Origin: a virus
IMG/VR virus record: IMGVR_UViG_3300008110_000165
Location: 1 to 37,555 of that record
Reading direction: 5' to 3' (one strand)
Length of the DNA: 37,555 nucleotides
Notes under the pieces: generated by a model
Told to the model about the DNA's origin: nothing
Database searches by the model: none
What the model saw: only the letters and a program-made list of their open reading frames with translations
Made by a program: the position numbers and the translations under genes
Part shown: in pieces, positions 30,904-36,336 of the stretch
How the letters are laid out: every line of letters begins with the position of its first letter
How positions within the stretch are numbered: the stretch's first letter is position 1

Positions 30904-31482
30904 TTACTTAGCGTCTTCTTCTTCTTCGTTCTCTTCTTCCCACTCAGCCATGTATTCACTGATGCAGAACATTTCATCCAACGCTTCAGGTAACTCTTCT
31001 TTGACCTGCTCGCTAGTCATACCGCCCAAGTCATAGTAGTCATCTATGAAGTCTTCCCACACACCTGCGAAGCACATGCCACCTTCATAGTAGTAGGCAC
31101 GAACAGAGAAGCCCATGTCCACCAACTTCTCGTATGCGGCAATAGGAGGAGACCAGGCACTGTCAAACGATGTAGTGATGCGACCGTTCTCAATCTCAGC
31201 AGTCATCCCATCACCACCCACATCCCACTTGGTGCCCCACTCGTTGACACAATAGTCATACCAGTTGCCATAGCCATGGACTTGCAGGTTACGCTCGGTG
31301 TCCTCCATGAGCTTCTTCTGCTCGTCTGGATCACCTACACTGCCTGCTACAATCTTCAACTCTTCAGGCACGGGGATGAATTCATTTAGGAACTCGCCAC
31401 GGTTAAGAGCATCACGAGCACGCTCAAGCATTGCTGGGTCTTCGTGGGCCAGCTCGACCACATTATTACACCAATTTGGCAT
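30904..31482 (-). CDS. YubB/DUF1281-like protein
   Basis: 192 aa from ATG 31482 with AAGGAG at good spacing. The N-terminus MPNWCNNVVEL and the block WSPPIAAYEKLVDMGFSVRAYYYEGGMCFAG are characteristic of the DUF1281/YubB ferredoxin-like family, common in phages and plasmids, function unknown. The tail is Glu-rich. It overlaps the 31466 gene by 17 bases. Confidence 0.85.
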   Translation of the reverse strand: MPNWCNNVVELAHEDPAMLERARDALNRGEFLNEFIPVPEELKIVAGSVGDPDEQKKLMEDTERNLQVHGYGNWYDYCVNEWGTKWDVGGDGMTAEIENGRITTSFDSAWSPPIAAYEKLVDMGFSVRAYYYEGGMCFAGVWEDFIDDYYDLGGMTSEQVKEELPEALDEMFCISEYMAEWEEENEEEEDAK

Positions 31483-31639
31483 TGTCAATCTCCTTCAGTT
31501 GTTCGTCAAGTTCCAGTGTGTCTGCAAGACTGTCAGCAGTGCTAGCCAACACTCGCAGGACCTTAATGCGTTCTTCAACGGTCAAGACTTCTTCAAGTCT
31601 CTTCATGCACCGTTTCATCAATGCTACCCGACCCATCAT
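31466..31639 (-). CDS. very small helical early protein
   Basis: 57 aa (MMGRVALMKRCMKRLEEVLT ... DEQLKEIDNAKLV), basic and helical at the start, acidic at the end. It overlaps both neighbours (4 and 17 bases), which supports real translation. ATG 31636 is the alternative start. Confidence 0.65.
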   Translation of the reverse strand: MMGRVALMKRCMKRLEEVLTVEERIKVLRVLASTADSLADTLELDEQLKEIDNAKLV

Positions 31640-31908
31640 GCGGCACTCAGCATGTTAGCCGGCACACGCCACATACCTGTATTGGTAGCCACTGTGACAT
31701 ACTTACGACCCACCTTGTTCACCGTGCCCTTATAGGTCATACCGTTCTTGCTAGAGGTGAACTGAACATTGGCCCCAGTTCGCATGGTGAAGATGTTCTT
31801 CTGTGTGATACGGCTACGGGCAAACTTGACGGCATCCATGATGCTGTTTAGTTCATCGTTAGTAAAGGCACCTTGCAGGATCTCTGCATTGACAGTTTGA
31901 ATTGACAT
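31636..31908 (-). CDS. small early protein with a KOW-like C-terminus
   Basis: 90 aa (MSIQTVNAEILQGAFTNDEL ...). The helical N-terminus is followed by TGANVQFTSSKNGMTYKGTVNKVGRKYVTVAT, a pattern like short beta-barrel, nucleic-acid-associated domains; inference only. First gene of a four-gene operon. Confidence 0.7.
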   Translation of the reverse strand: MSIQTVNAEILQGAFTNDELNSIMDAVKFARSRITQKNIFTMRTGANVQFTSSKNGMTYKGTVNKVGRKYVTVATNTGMWRVPANMLSAA

Positions 31909-31937
31909 ACTCGCTCCTTTTGTTTAACTTAGCCTAT

Positions 31938-31966
31938 AGTATAGCACTGGTAAAACCGTTTGTCAA
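31938..31966 (-). promoter_or_regulatory. early promoter of the 31908-30645 operon
   Basis: TTGACA-N17-TATACT with the core in the opposite orientation, GGTTTTACC; leader of the GTTAAACAAAAGGAGC type. Confidence 0.85.
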
Positions 31967-31976
31967 GTCTTTTAGT

Positions 31977-31992
31977 GTTGTATTTTTACAAC
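31977..31992. repeat. 16-bp palindrome GTTG-N8-CAAC
   Basis: GTTGTATTTTTACAAC, identical to the 30628 copy. It covers the stop codon of the 31986 gene and is 10 bases upstream of a -35 box. Confidence 0.55.
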
Positions 31993-32279
31993 ACCCCTTC
32001 ATTCTCTAGCTCTTGGACCACCTCATTGAACAAGCTCTCCAACTCTTCAGGAGTCATTCTGTTGCTTTTTTGCACCGGGGAGGCACTCCGGCCCTTGACC
32101 AATGCAGACCCTTTGACATACATCTTAGCATGGTGCTCAGGGCAATAGCTCTTGCCCTTGATGACCTTACAGCCACAGTAGGCAACATGACTGGTCTTGG
32201 GATCTTGTTTAGGGCCAATCCATTGACAGCCCCACTCCTTCTCAATCATGCGTTGGGTCACGCTATCGGACAAGTTCAT
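31986..32279 (-). CDS. GcrA-like Cys/His protein
   Basis: 97 aa. GCQWIGPKQD ... VAYCGCKVIKGKSYCPEHHAKMY resembles the C-terminal Cys/His block of GcrA, a sigma70-associated cell-cycle regulator of Alphaproteobacteria (C.W...CG.....YC..H....Y). The N-terminal helix-turn-helix of GcrA is missing; the C-terminus here is acidic and helical. It may contact host RNA polymerase or be a general zinc module. It starts two bases after the AAA+ gene's stop codon region. Confidence 0.55.
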   Translation of the reverse strand: MNLSDSVTQRMIEKEWGCQWIGPKQDPKTSHVAYCGCKVIKGKSYCPEHHAKMYVKGSALVKGRSASPVQKSNRMTPEELESLFNEVVQELENEGVL

Positions 32280-32280
32280 A

Positions 32281-33132
32281 TTAGGCCCTCTTCATACATG
32301 TAAGAGCAGCCACTGACATCCACTTGTCAGGCATTGCCGCACGAAGGTCTGCTACCTTAATGACCATACGCAAGCTGAGCTCACGCATCTTGTCCTTGTT
32401 CACATCAATGAACTGTACCACTTCTGCTTTCTGCTCGTCAGTCAAGTCGTATACATCCAGCATGCCATCGTTCACAATCTGCTTGATGCGCAAGATCTTC
32501 TCACGGGCTGTGTCAATGGTAAGGTCAAGATAGTGACAGCGTGACTCCAATGCATCCAAGTGATCACGAAGCTTCTTACTGCGCACATGCTCGAACTTGA
32601 TGTTGGTGATAAAGATGGCACTGCCACAGAACTCAAAGCTGTTGGGGATACCTTCAGCTCGTAGCACACGGCTGTCAGTGTTCCAAGAGATGGTGCGCTT
32701 CTTGCTAGAGTCAAGAGCAGCCTTCAAAATATTAAGACTCAGCTCATCAAGCAGGACGCTGTCACAGTCGTCAAATACTAGTACGCTACCCTTCTTGCTG
32801 TACTCATAGAGTTTGCTGTACAGACCAATGGCACTCATAGCACCCTTAAGGATCTCATAGCGTGGCTTACGGTCGCCCATCTTGTCAAACAGGTCATCCT
32901 TGGTCAGTACTGCTTCTACACCAAAGCTCTTACCAACACCTGGAGGGCCACTCACAATCATAGCACGGACGTCACCCTTGCGCACACCCTTAGTCATGTC
33001 TTCAAGGATAGTGAAACGCTCTTTAATACGGGTGATGATCTCCTCATCAGTCTCGCGGGCCACTGCCTTCTCACGAGCCTTAATAGCTTCTTGATCAAAG
33101 TCCAAAAGATTAGTTGCGGGCGCTTTTGCCAT
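32281..33132 (-). CDS. AAA+ ATPase
   Basis: 283 aa. Walker A GPPGVGKS (62-69), Walker B SVLVFDDCDSVL (D121/D122), sensor 1 FITN (about 174-177) and arginine-finger candidate in ALESRCHYLDL (R198) define an AAA+ module. An N-terminal helical part precedes it and a helical lid follows. The substrate is unknown; in phages such proteins may remodel DNA or protein complexes. It is the largest gene of the early block and is followed by the GcrA-like gene in the same unit. Confidence 0.85.
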   Translation of the reverse strand: MAKAPATNLLDFDQEAIKAREKAVARETDEEIITRIKERFTILEDMTKGVRKGDVRAMIVSGPPGVGKSFGVEAVLTKDDLFDKMGDRKPRYEILKGAMSAIGLYSKLYEYSKKGSVLVFDDCDSVLLDELSLNILKAALDSSKKRTISWNTDSRVLRAEGIPNSFEFCGSAIFITNIKFEHVRSKKLRDHLDALESRCHYLDLTIDTAREKILRIKQIVNDGMLDVYDLTDEQKAEVVQFIDVNKDKMRELSLRMVIKVADLRAAMPDKWMSVAALTCMKRA

Positions 33133-33163
33133 TCTATGCTCCTGTGTGTGTTAATAAGTGTCT

Positions 33164-33192
33164 AGTATACTATCTGTTTTTGGTTTTGTCAA
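33164..33192 (-). promoter_or_regulatory. early promoter of the AAA+ gene
   Basis: TTGACA-N17-TATACT; the spacer (AAACC then AAAAAC) has only a weak match to the core. Confidence 0.85.
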
Positions 33193-33902
33193 GCCTGTTG
33201 CATAAAGACCACAAAGCCTGTAGTGTCTTTCTTTGCACGGCCCTTAGCCTTAAGACCAAGTACCACACCCTTGGGATCCAAGAAGCGCAAGTCTGTGTCA
33301 TCAGCATTGAACACTTCTTTGCCCTTGTATGTTGCAGGGATCTTGTCGAACACAACGGTGACATTCATGTTCTTGCTGATAGCCCAGTCAGCGTCCTTGC
33401 CATTGCCGTCTGCTTGGCTAAAGGTCAAGTGGTAGTTCGCAATGCCTTCTACCTTGCGCTTGGGCACTTTGGTGTAGTCATAAAACTGTACATCTGGGAA
33501 GCATTCAAATACATTCAAGCCTGGCAGCATGTCATACTTCTCCCAGCTCAAGTCGCTAGTACCATTCAAGCGGAACACGGGCGTCAAACCCTTGCGCTCT
33601 GCGAACTTGATAGCCCGCTTGATGTCTGTGTACAGGTCCAGCATGAAGTCTTGTCGTTGCTCAAAGAAGTAACGAGCCTTACGGATGCGAGCCTTTTGTA
33701 TAGTGTTGGTGGTCTCACCCTTCTTGAACATACCACCACGTCCGGCAGTGTTCAAGCATGCCGCCTTACAACCAGCTGTGGCCTTGGGGCATGTATTGTA
33801 GCCGCTCACATCTGCTGGAGCAAGGTGAAGGATGAACGAAAGGTAACCTAGTTTAGTACCCTTTTGGATCTTGGGGTTGGCAGTTGAAAGTAACTTGAAC
33901 AT
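33189..33902 (-). CDS. GP88 family protein
   Basis: 237 aa. SGYNTCPKATAGCKAACLNTAGRGG and IQKARIRKARYFFEQRQDFM match the Gene-88 (GP88) family, known from phages; the three Cys in CPKATAGCKAAC may bind metal or an Fe-S cluster, function unknown. Family length is normal. It has its own early promoter and its stop overlaps the AAA+ gene promoter. Confidence 0.85.
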   Translation of the reverse strand: MFKLLSTANPKIQKGTKLGYLSFILHLAPADVSGYNTCPKATAGCKAACLNTAGRGGMFKKGETTNTIQKARIRKARYFFEQRQDFMLDLYTDIKRAIKFAERKGLTPVFRLNGTSDLSWEKYDMLPGLNVFECFPDVQFYDYTKVPKRKVEGIANYHLTFSQADGNGKDADWAISKNMNVTVVFDKIPATYKGKEVFNADDTDLRFLDPKGVVLGLKAKGRAKKDTTGFVVFMQQA

Positions 33903-33932
33903 CTTGCGCTCCTTTTGTTAGTGTATGTCATT

Positions 33933-33961
33933 ATTATACAACCGGTTTTACCAGATGTCAA
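33933..33961 (-). promoter_or_regulatory. early promoter of the GP88 gene
   Basis: TTGACA-N17-TATAAT with CTGGTAAAACCGG. The -35 box overlaps the stop codon of the upstream 49-aa gene. Confidence 0.88.
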
Positions 33962-34107
33962 CCTTTTTCTTTGTTGTTTTTTTGCAACTCTTTCTCCTGC
34001 CTGTAGGCACTCCGGGGATCATCCAAGCAGGCCCAGTAGATCAAGTGAGCCACAAAGAACACTATGGTAAAATGAAACAGGACCTTGACCCACTTGATCT
34101 TAGGCAA
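33958..34107 (-). CDS. very small membrane protein with a TTG start
   Basis: 49 aa. The TTG follows directly and in frame after the TGA of the 34108 gene. One hydrophobic segment (VLFHFTIVFFVAHLIYWAC) is followed by a charged tail ending KNNKEKG. A candidate small inner-membrane protein; support is the coupled position and the clear membrane segment. Confidence 0.5.
   Translation of the reverse strand: MPKIKWVKVLFHFTIVFFVAHLIYWACLDDPRSAYRQEKELQKNNKEKG
33973..33988. repeat. 16-bp palindrome GTTG-N8-CAAC
   Basis: GTTGTTTTTTTGCAAC, 12 bases upstream of the GP88 promoter -35 box and inside the 3' end of the 49-aa gene. Confidence 0.5.
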
Positions 34108-34389
34108 TCACATGCTCCAGTAGAGTTCACTAGATGGATCACAGCTTCGTGGTGTATCGTAGGGAATCTCCACAGTCTTGCCAGTCATCAAGTTCTTGAC
34201 CTTCTTCATAACAGGAAACCATTCAAAACGGAATCCATCTTCGGGCCTGTACATGGGCCACAGTTCAGCAACCTCACGGCGCATACCGTTGTCATCCCTG
34301 CCACAGTAGACAGCAGTGGTGAACAGTCGCTCACCTGTCTTATAACGACGGTCTGTCTTGTAGATGTACATGGTGTAGTCTTGTTTCAT
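34108..34389 (-). CDS. unrecognised early protein
   Basis: 93 aa (MKQDYTMYIYKTDRRYKTGE ...), beta-rich, basic, with many aromatic residues (ELWPMYRPEDGFRFEWFPVM). It begins right after the 34390 stop (TAAATG) with GAGGAG upstream. Middle gene of a three-gene operon. Confidence 0.7.
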   Translation of the reverse strand: MKQDYTMYIYKTDRRYKTGERLFTTAVYCGRDDNGMRREVAELWPMYRPEDGFRFEWFPVMKKVKNLMTGKTVEIPYDTPRSCDPSSELYWSM

Positions 34390-34629
34390 TTAGAACTCCT
34401 CTCCAGCATAGCCGTAGTCTTCATCAGTACCAAACCCAGCGGATGCCAATGCATCGCCATCGTCTTCATAGTCGGGTTCGTAGTCTTCCTCCTGCTCCAT
34501 CATGAGAGCAAAGATCTCCTCCACTGTGGCAACCGGAACATCATAGCGTTCTGCAATCTCCGCAAAGCTCAAGTCGCCCGAGTTCAGCTCGTCCTGGATA
34601 TCAAAAACTACGTCTTTTAGTGCGCCCAT
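34390..34629 (-). CDS. small acidic protein with an HTH-like helix pair
   Basis: 79 aa. LSFAEIAERYDVPVATVEEIFALM has the spacing of a helix-turn-helix, as in sigma region 4 or MerR-like helices. The second half is extremely acidic (EEDYEPDYEDDGD), which is unusual for a DNA binder and could mimic DNA or bind RNA polymerase. First gene of the operon ending at 33958. Confidence 0.65.
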   Translation of the reverse strand: MGALKDVVFDIQDELNSGDLSFAEIAERYDVPVATVEEIFALMMEQEEDYEPDYEDDGDALASAGFGTDEDYGYAGEEF

Positions 34630-34658
34630 TGTGTCAGCTCCTTAGTGTGTAAGCCTTA

Positions 34659-34687
34659 ATTATATGGTAAAACCTACAGTCTGTCAA
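34659..34687 (-). promoter_or_regulatory. early promoter of the 34629-33958 operon
   Basis: TTGACA-N17-TATAAT with the core inverted, AGGTTTTACCA. Confidence 0.85.
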
Positions 34688-34735
34688 CCACTCATTTGAA
34701 AGACCATACACTTTAGTAGGCTTCTCCTGAACCGG

Positions 34736-34764
34736 TTGACAATAGGCAAAACCGGTGCTATACT
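34736..34764 (+). promoter_or_regulatory. plus-strand promoter reading into the DnaA-box array
   Basis: TTGACA-N17-TATACT with GGCAAAACC core. It is the only member of the early promoter family on the plus strand. Transcription would start near 34771, about 120 bases before the first DnaA box. Confidence 0.8.
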
Positions 34765-34796
34765 AGTGGCATAATAAGAAAACGGGTAGACCGACC

Positions 34797-34919
34797 ATGT
34801 GTTCGAACAGTCATACTGGGGGTGGACGTGGAGGCTGCGCGAGCGATTCTGATGGTGGCAAAATAAAAAAGGCCCATCCAAAAGCCCAAAGTTATCCACA
34901 GCTTGTCCACACCCTGTGA
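34797..34919 (+). CDS. possible small Gly-rich protein
   Basis: 40 aa (MCSNSHTGGGRGGCASDSDG ...) directly downstream of the plus-strand promoter. No good ribosome binding site is visible and its last codons run through the first two DnaA boxes, so translation is doubtful. The transcript may matter more than the peptide. Confidence 0.3.
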   Translation: MCSNSHTGGGRGGCASDSDGGKIKKAHPKAQSYPQLVHTL

Positions 34920-34995
34920 ATATCTTTTGGGTTATCCACAGGTTATCCGCCAGTTATCCACAATGCCGGTCCGACTTATCCACAGGTTATCCACA
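34892..34995 (+). repeat. phased DnaA-box array, origin-like
   Basis: Five perfect DnaA boxes TTATCCACA start at 34892, 34932, 34954, 34976 and 34987, all in the same orientation. Two degenerate ones lie at 34903 (TTGTCCACA) and 34943 (TTATCCGCC). Within each group the starts differ by 11 or 22 bases, so the boxes face the same side of the helix. The array sits between the early operons and the divergent plus-strand genes. It fits a host-DnaA-dependent replication origin or a DnaA sink. Confidence 0.85.
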
Positions 34996-34997
34996 GG

Positions 34998-35315
34998 CTA
35001 TTTCTGGACCAAATCTCGGCAAAAGTCCTTACCCGCATCAGGGTTACTACGACAATAGCTAATCATTTCCACCTGTTCCCAATTGGATCTCTGGGCGAAA
35101 CTTCTAGTGTCCACTTCTCGAACCGCTCCCCATTGTGGTTCAGGTCTGGATCTAGAACGACATTCCTCATCACCAGCGCGGTATTTTGCCGTTACTCCCA
35201 CACAATCTCTCCAGTAACTCATACTCATACTATATGTGGTTATCGTCATACTAGGACCTGTAGCGCATCCAGTCATACATATACATGCTGTTACTACTAG
35301 TATAAGAGTTCTCAT
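34998..35315 (-). CDS. small lipoprotein
   Basis: 105 aa from ATG 35315. A hydrophobic signal (MRTLILVVTACICMTGC) ends in a lipobox-like MTGC with Cys17 as the lipidated residue. The mature part has four Cys and many Arg/Ser. It should be anchored in a host membrane facing the periplasm. It is not a clear Rz1 spanin. Its stop is two bases from the last DnaA box; it has its own promoter. Confidence 0.75.
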   Translation of the reverse strand: MRTLILVVTACICMTGCATGPSMTITTYSMSMSYWRDCVGVTAKYRAGDEECRSRSRPEPQWGAVREVDTRSFAQRSNWEQVEMISYCRSNPDAGKDFCRDLVQK

Positions 35316-35347
35316 CACCGTTGGGTCCTTATTCACTATATGAGTAT

Positions 35348-35376
35348 AGTATACAGGATTGATCCGGTTTTGTCAA
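35348..35376 (-). promoter_or_regulatory. early promoter of the lipoprotein gene
   Basis: TTGACA-N17-TATACT. The spacer starts AAACCGG but lacks a full GGTNNNACC. A second overlapping AGTATA copy lies at 35343. Confidence 0.8.
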
Positions 35377-35578
35377 GAGTGTTCTAGAGTGAATATAGAG
35401 TGAAAAACCTCCAGTTTTCAGGGTCAAGGAGCCCTGGACCACCCTGGTTTCCCCCACCTTTTGAGCAGAGTTGACTGAAAATACCTAAGAAATCCTAGTA
35501 AAATTTTTTGGCAGGGTCGTGGTCCAATCGGGTAATAGTCAAATACTTTCGACCATTCTCTCTAAAATATCCTATACT

Positions 35579-35590
35579 GCTACAGCGGGA
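35579..35590 (+). repeat. GCTACAGCGGGA repeat, copy 1
   Basis: First of four direct copies; preceded by TATACT at 35574-35579. Confidence 0.8.
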
Positions 35591-35614
35591 CTTTTTGACC
35601 TTGACCCCCTACAC

Positions 35615-35626
35615 GCTACAGCGGGA
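35615..35626 (+). repeat. GCTACAGCGGGA repeat, copy 2
   Basis: Identical 12-mer, 36 bases after copy 1, extended to CGCTACAGCGGGAAT. Confidence 0.8.
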
Positions 35627-35778
35627 ATGCTAGGTATTGCCTGTACACTGTAACCTTTAGCTAGTATGAGTATATGGTACTTGCCATTGTATGAGTGTGT
35701 GCGTATGCGTACGAGTGTGTATGTATAGTATGAGTTAGAGTCATTACGTGTATGCGTTGTACGTTATATGTGTCTACA

Positions 35779-35790
35779 GCTACAGCGGGA
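35779..35790 (+). repeat. GCTACAGCGGGA repeat, copy 3
   Basis: Identical 12-mer, extended to CTACAGCTACAGCGGGAAT. Confidence 0.8.
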
Positions 35791-35837
35791 ATATAGGGTT
35801 TGTATATGTGTAAGTGATAATATCTAAATGCCCGATA

Positions 35838-35849
35838 GCTACAGCGGGA
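35838..35849 (+). repeat. GCTACAGCGGGA repeat, copy 4
   Basis: Identical 12-mer, extended to AGCTACAGCGGGAATG, about 20 bases before the late-type promoter of the 35881 gene. Confidence 0.8.
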
Positions 35850-35867
35850 ATGTTAGAGTGCTGGCTA

Positions 35868-35875
35868 GTTAAATA
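35868..35875 (+). promoter_or_regulatory. late-type promoter GTTAAATA
   Basis: Ends exactly five bases before ATG 35881. Confidence 0.6.
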
Positions 35876-35880
35876 TTCAC

Positions 35881-36102
35881 ATGCGCACTTGCCCAAAAGA
35901 TTTTACTCGTATACATTGTTATTTTACTTGTGCAGAGGAAGATATACTAGAACTCATGTGGAAGCATATACAGCATAGACAGGGTTGGATTAGTGCTTAT
36001 CCCGGAGGACTCTTAGTATACATACCTGAGAGATATGCCAGTATCATATTATTACTAGATTCATCAGCTAGAAGGATGCGCCAGTATGACTACATTGACT
36101 AG
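35881..36102 (+). CDS. small protein, first of three related late proteins
   Basis: 73 aa. EEDILELMWKHIQHRQGWISAYPGGLLVYIPERYASIILLL has the order also seen in the next two proteins: a helical acidic/Trp segment, a Gly pair, an L-V-F/I strand, a Pro, then a hydrophobic strand. It is the first of a tandem set, read from a leaderless-type late promoter. Function unknown. Confidence 0.7.
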   Translation: MRTCPKDFTRIHCYFTCAEEDILELMWKHIQHRQGWISAYPGGLLVYIPERYASIILLLDSSARRMRQYDYID

Positions 36103-36313
36103 TGGATCATTACTAGTAGCCGAAGTTGCATGGCCTGCCATTCAATTAGATTCGGATCAGTTGGATTGGATAGACCACATGTTTGCCATAGAATCTTGGT
36201 TGGATATGAATGTAGGATCTAATTGGCGCTGGCGGGACGCCCCAGGGGGCGGACTTGCAGTCCAGTTTCAAAGGCCTCAGGATCTTGCTTGGTTCCAGTT
36301 GAGATGGTTGTGA
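36086..36313 (+). CDS. small protein, second of three related late proteins
   Basis: 75 aa. QLDWIDHMFAIESWLDMNVGSNWRW followed by GGGLAVQFQRPQDLAWFQLRWL aligns well with the 36337 protein. Trp-rich. It overlaps the previous gene by 17 bases and so is coupled to it. Confidence 0.7.
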   Translation: MTTLTSGSLLVAEVAWPAIQLDSDQLDWIDHMFAIESWLDMNVGSNWRWRDAPGGGLAVQFQRPQDLAWFQLRWL

Positions 36314-36322
36314 TCGAGTCGA

Positions 36323-36330
36323 CGTAAATA
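36323..36330 (+). promoter_or_regulatory. late-type promoter CGTAAATA
   Basis: Ends six bases before ATG 36337. Confidence 0.5.
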
Positions 36331-36336
36331 TTCAGC

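Larger units (their letters stand above)
35377..35867. other. gene-free region between divergent transcription units
   Basis: About 490 bases with no credible gene. It holds four GCTACAGCGGGA repeats, an A/T-rich patch (AAAATTTTTT near 35501), and a T/G-rich stretch full of GTATGAGT and GTATGCG-like words (35665-35765). With the DnaA boxes on its left it looks like the rest of an origin or control region. Confidence 0.7.

Noticed and set aside
33114-33851. A 245-aa plus-strand reading frame
   Set aside because: Antisense to the GP88-family gene, which has clear family motifs and a promoter.
33925-34620. A 231-aa plus-strand reading frame
   Set aside because: Antisense to a three-gene early operon; no plus-strand promoter or ribosome site is seen.
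34684-34899. A 71-aa minus-strand reading frame between the early block and the DnaA boxes
   Set aside because: It runs against the plus-strand promoter and starts in a DnaA box with no ribosome site.
34892-34995. CRISPR array
   Set aside because: The repeats are 9-11 bases, nearly contiguous, and match DnaA boxes; there are no unique spacers of CRISPR length and no cas genes.
34998-35315. Rz1-like outer-membrane spanin
   Set aside because: It has a lipobox, but no Pro-rich mature part and no overlapping Rz-like gene.
35665-35765. Tandem repeat or promoter tract of GTATGAGT-like words
   Set aside because: The words vary in sequence and spacing; I could not define a consistent unit or a -35 partner.
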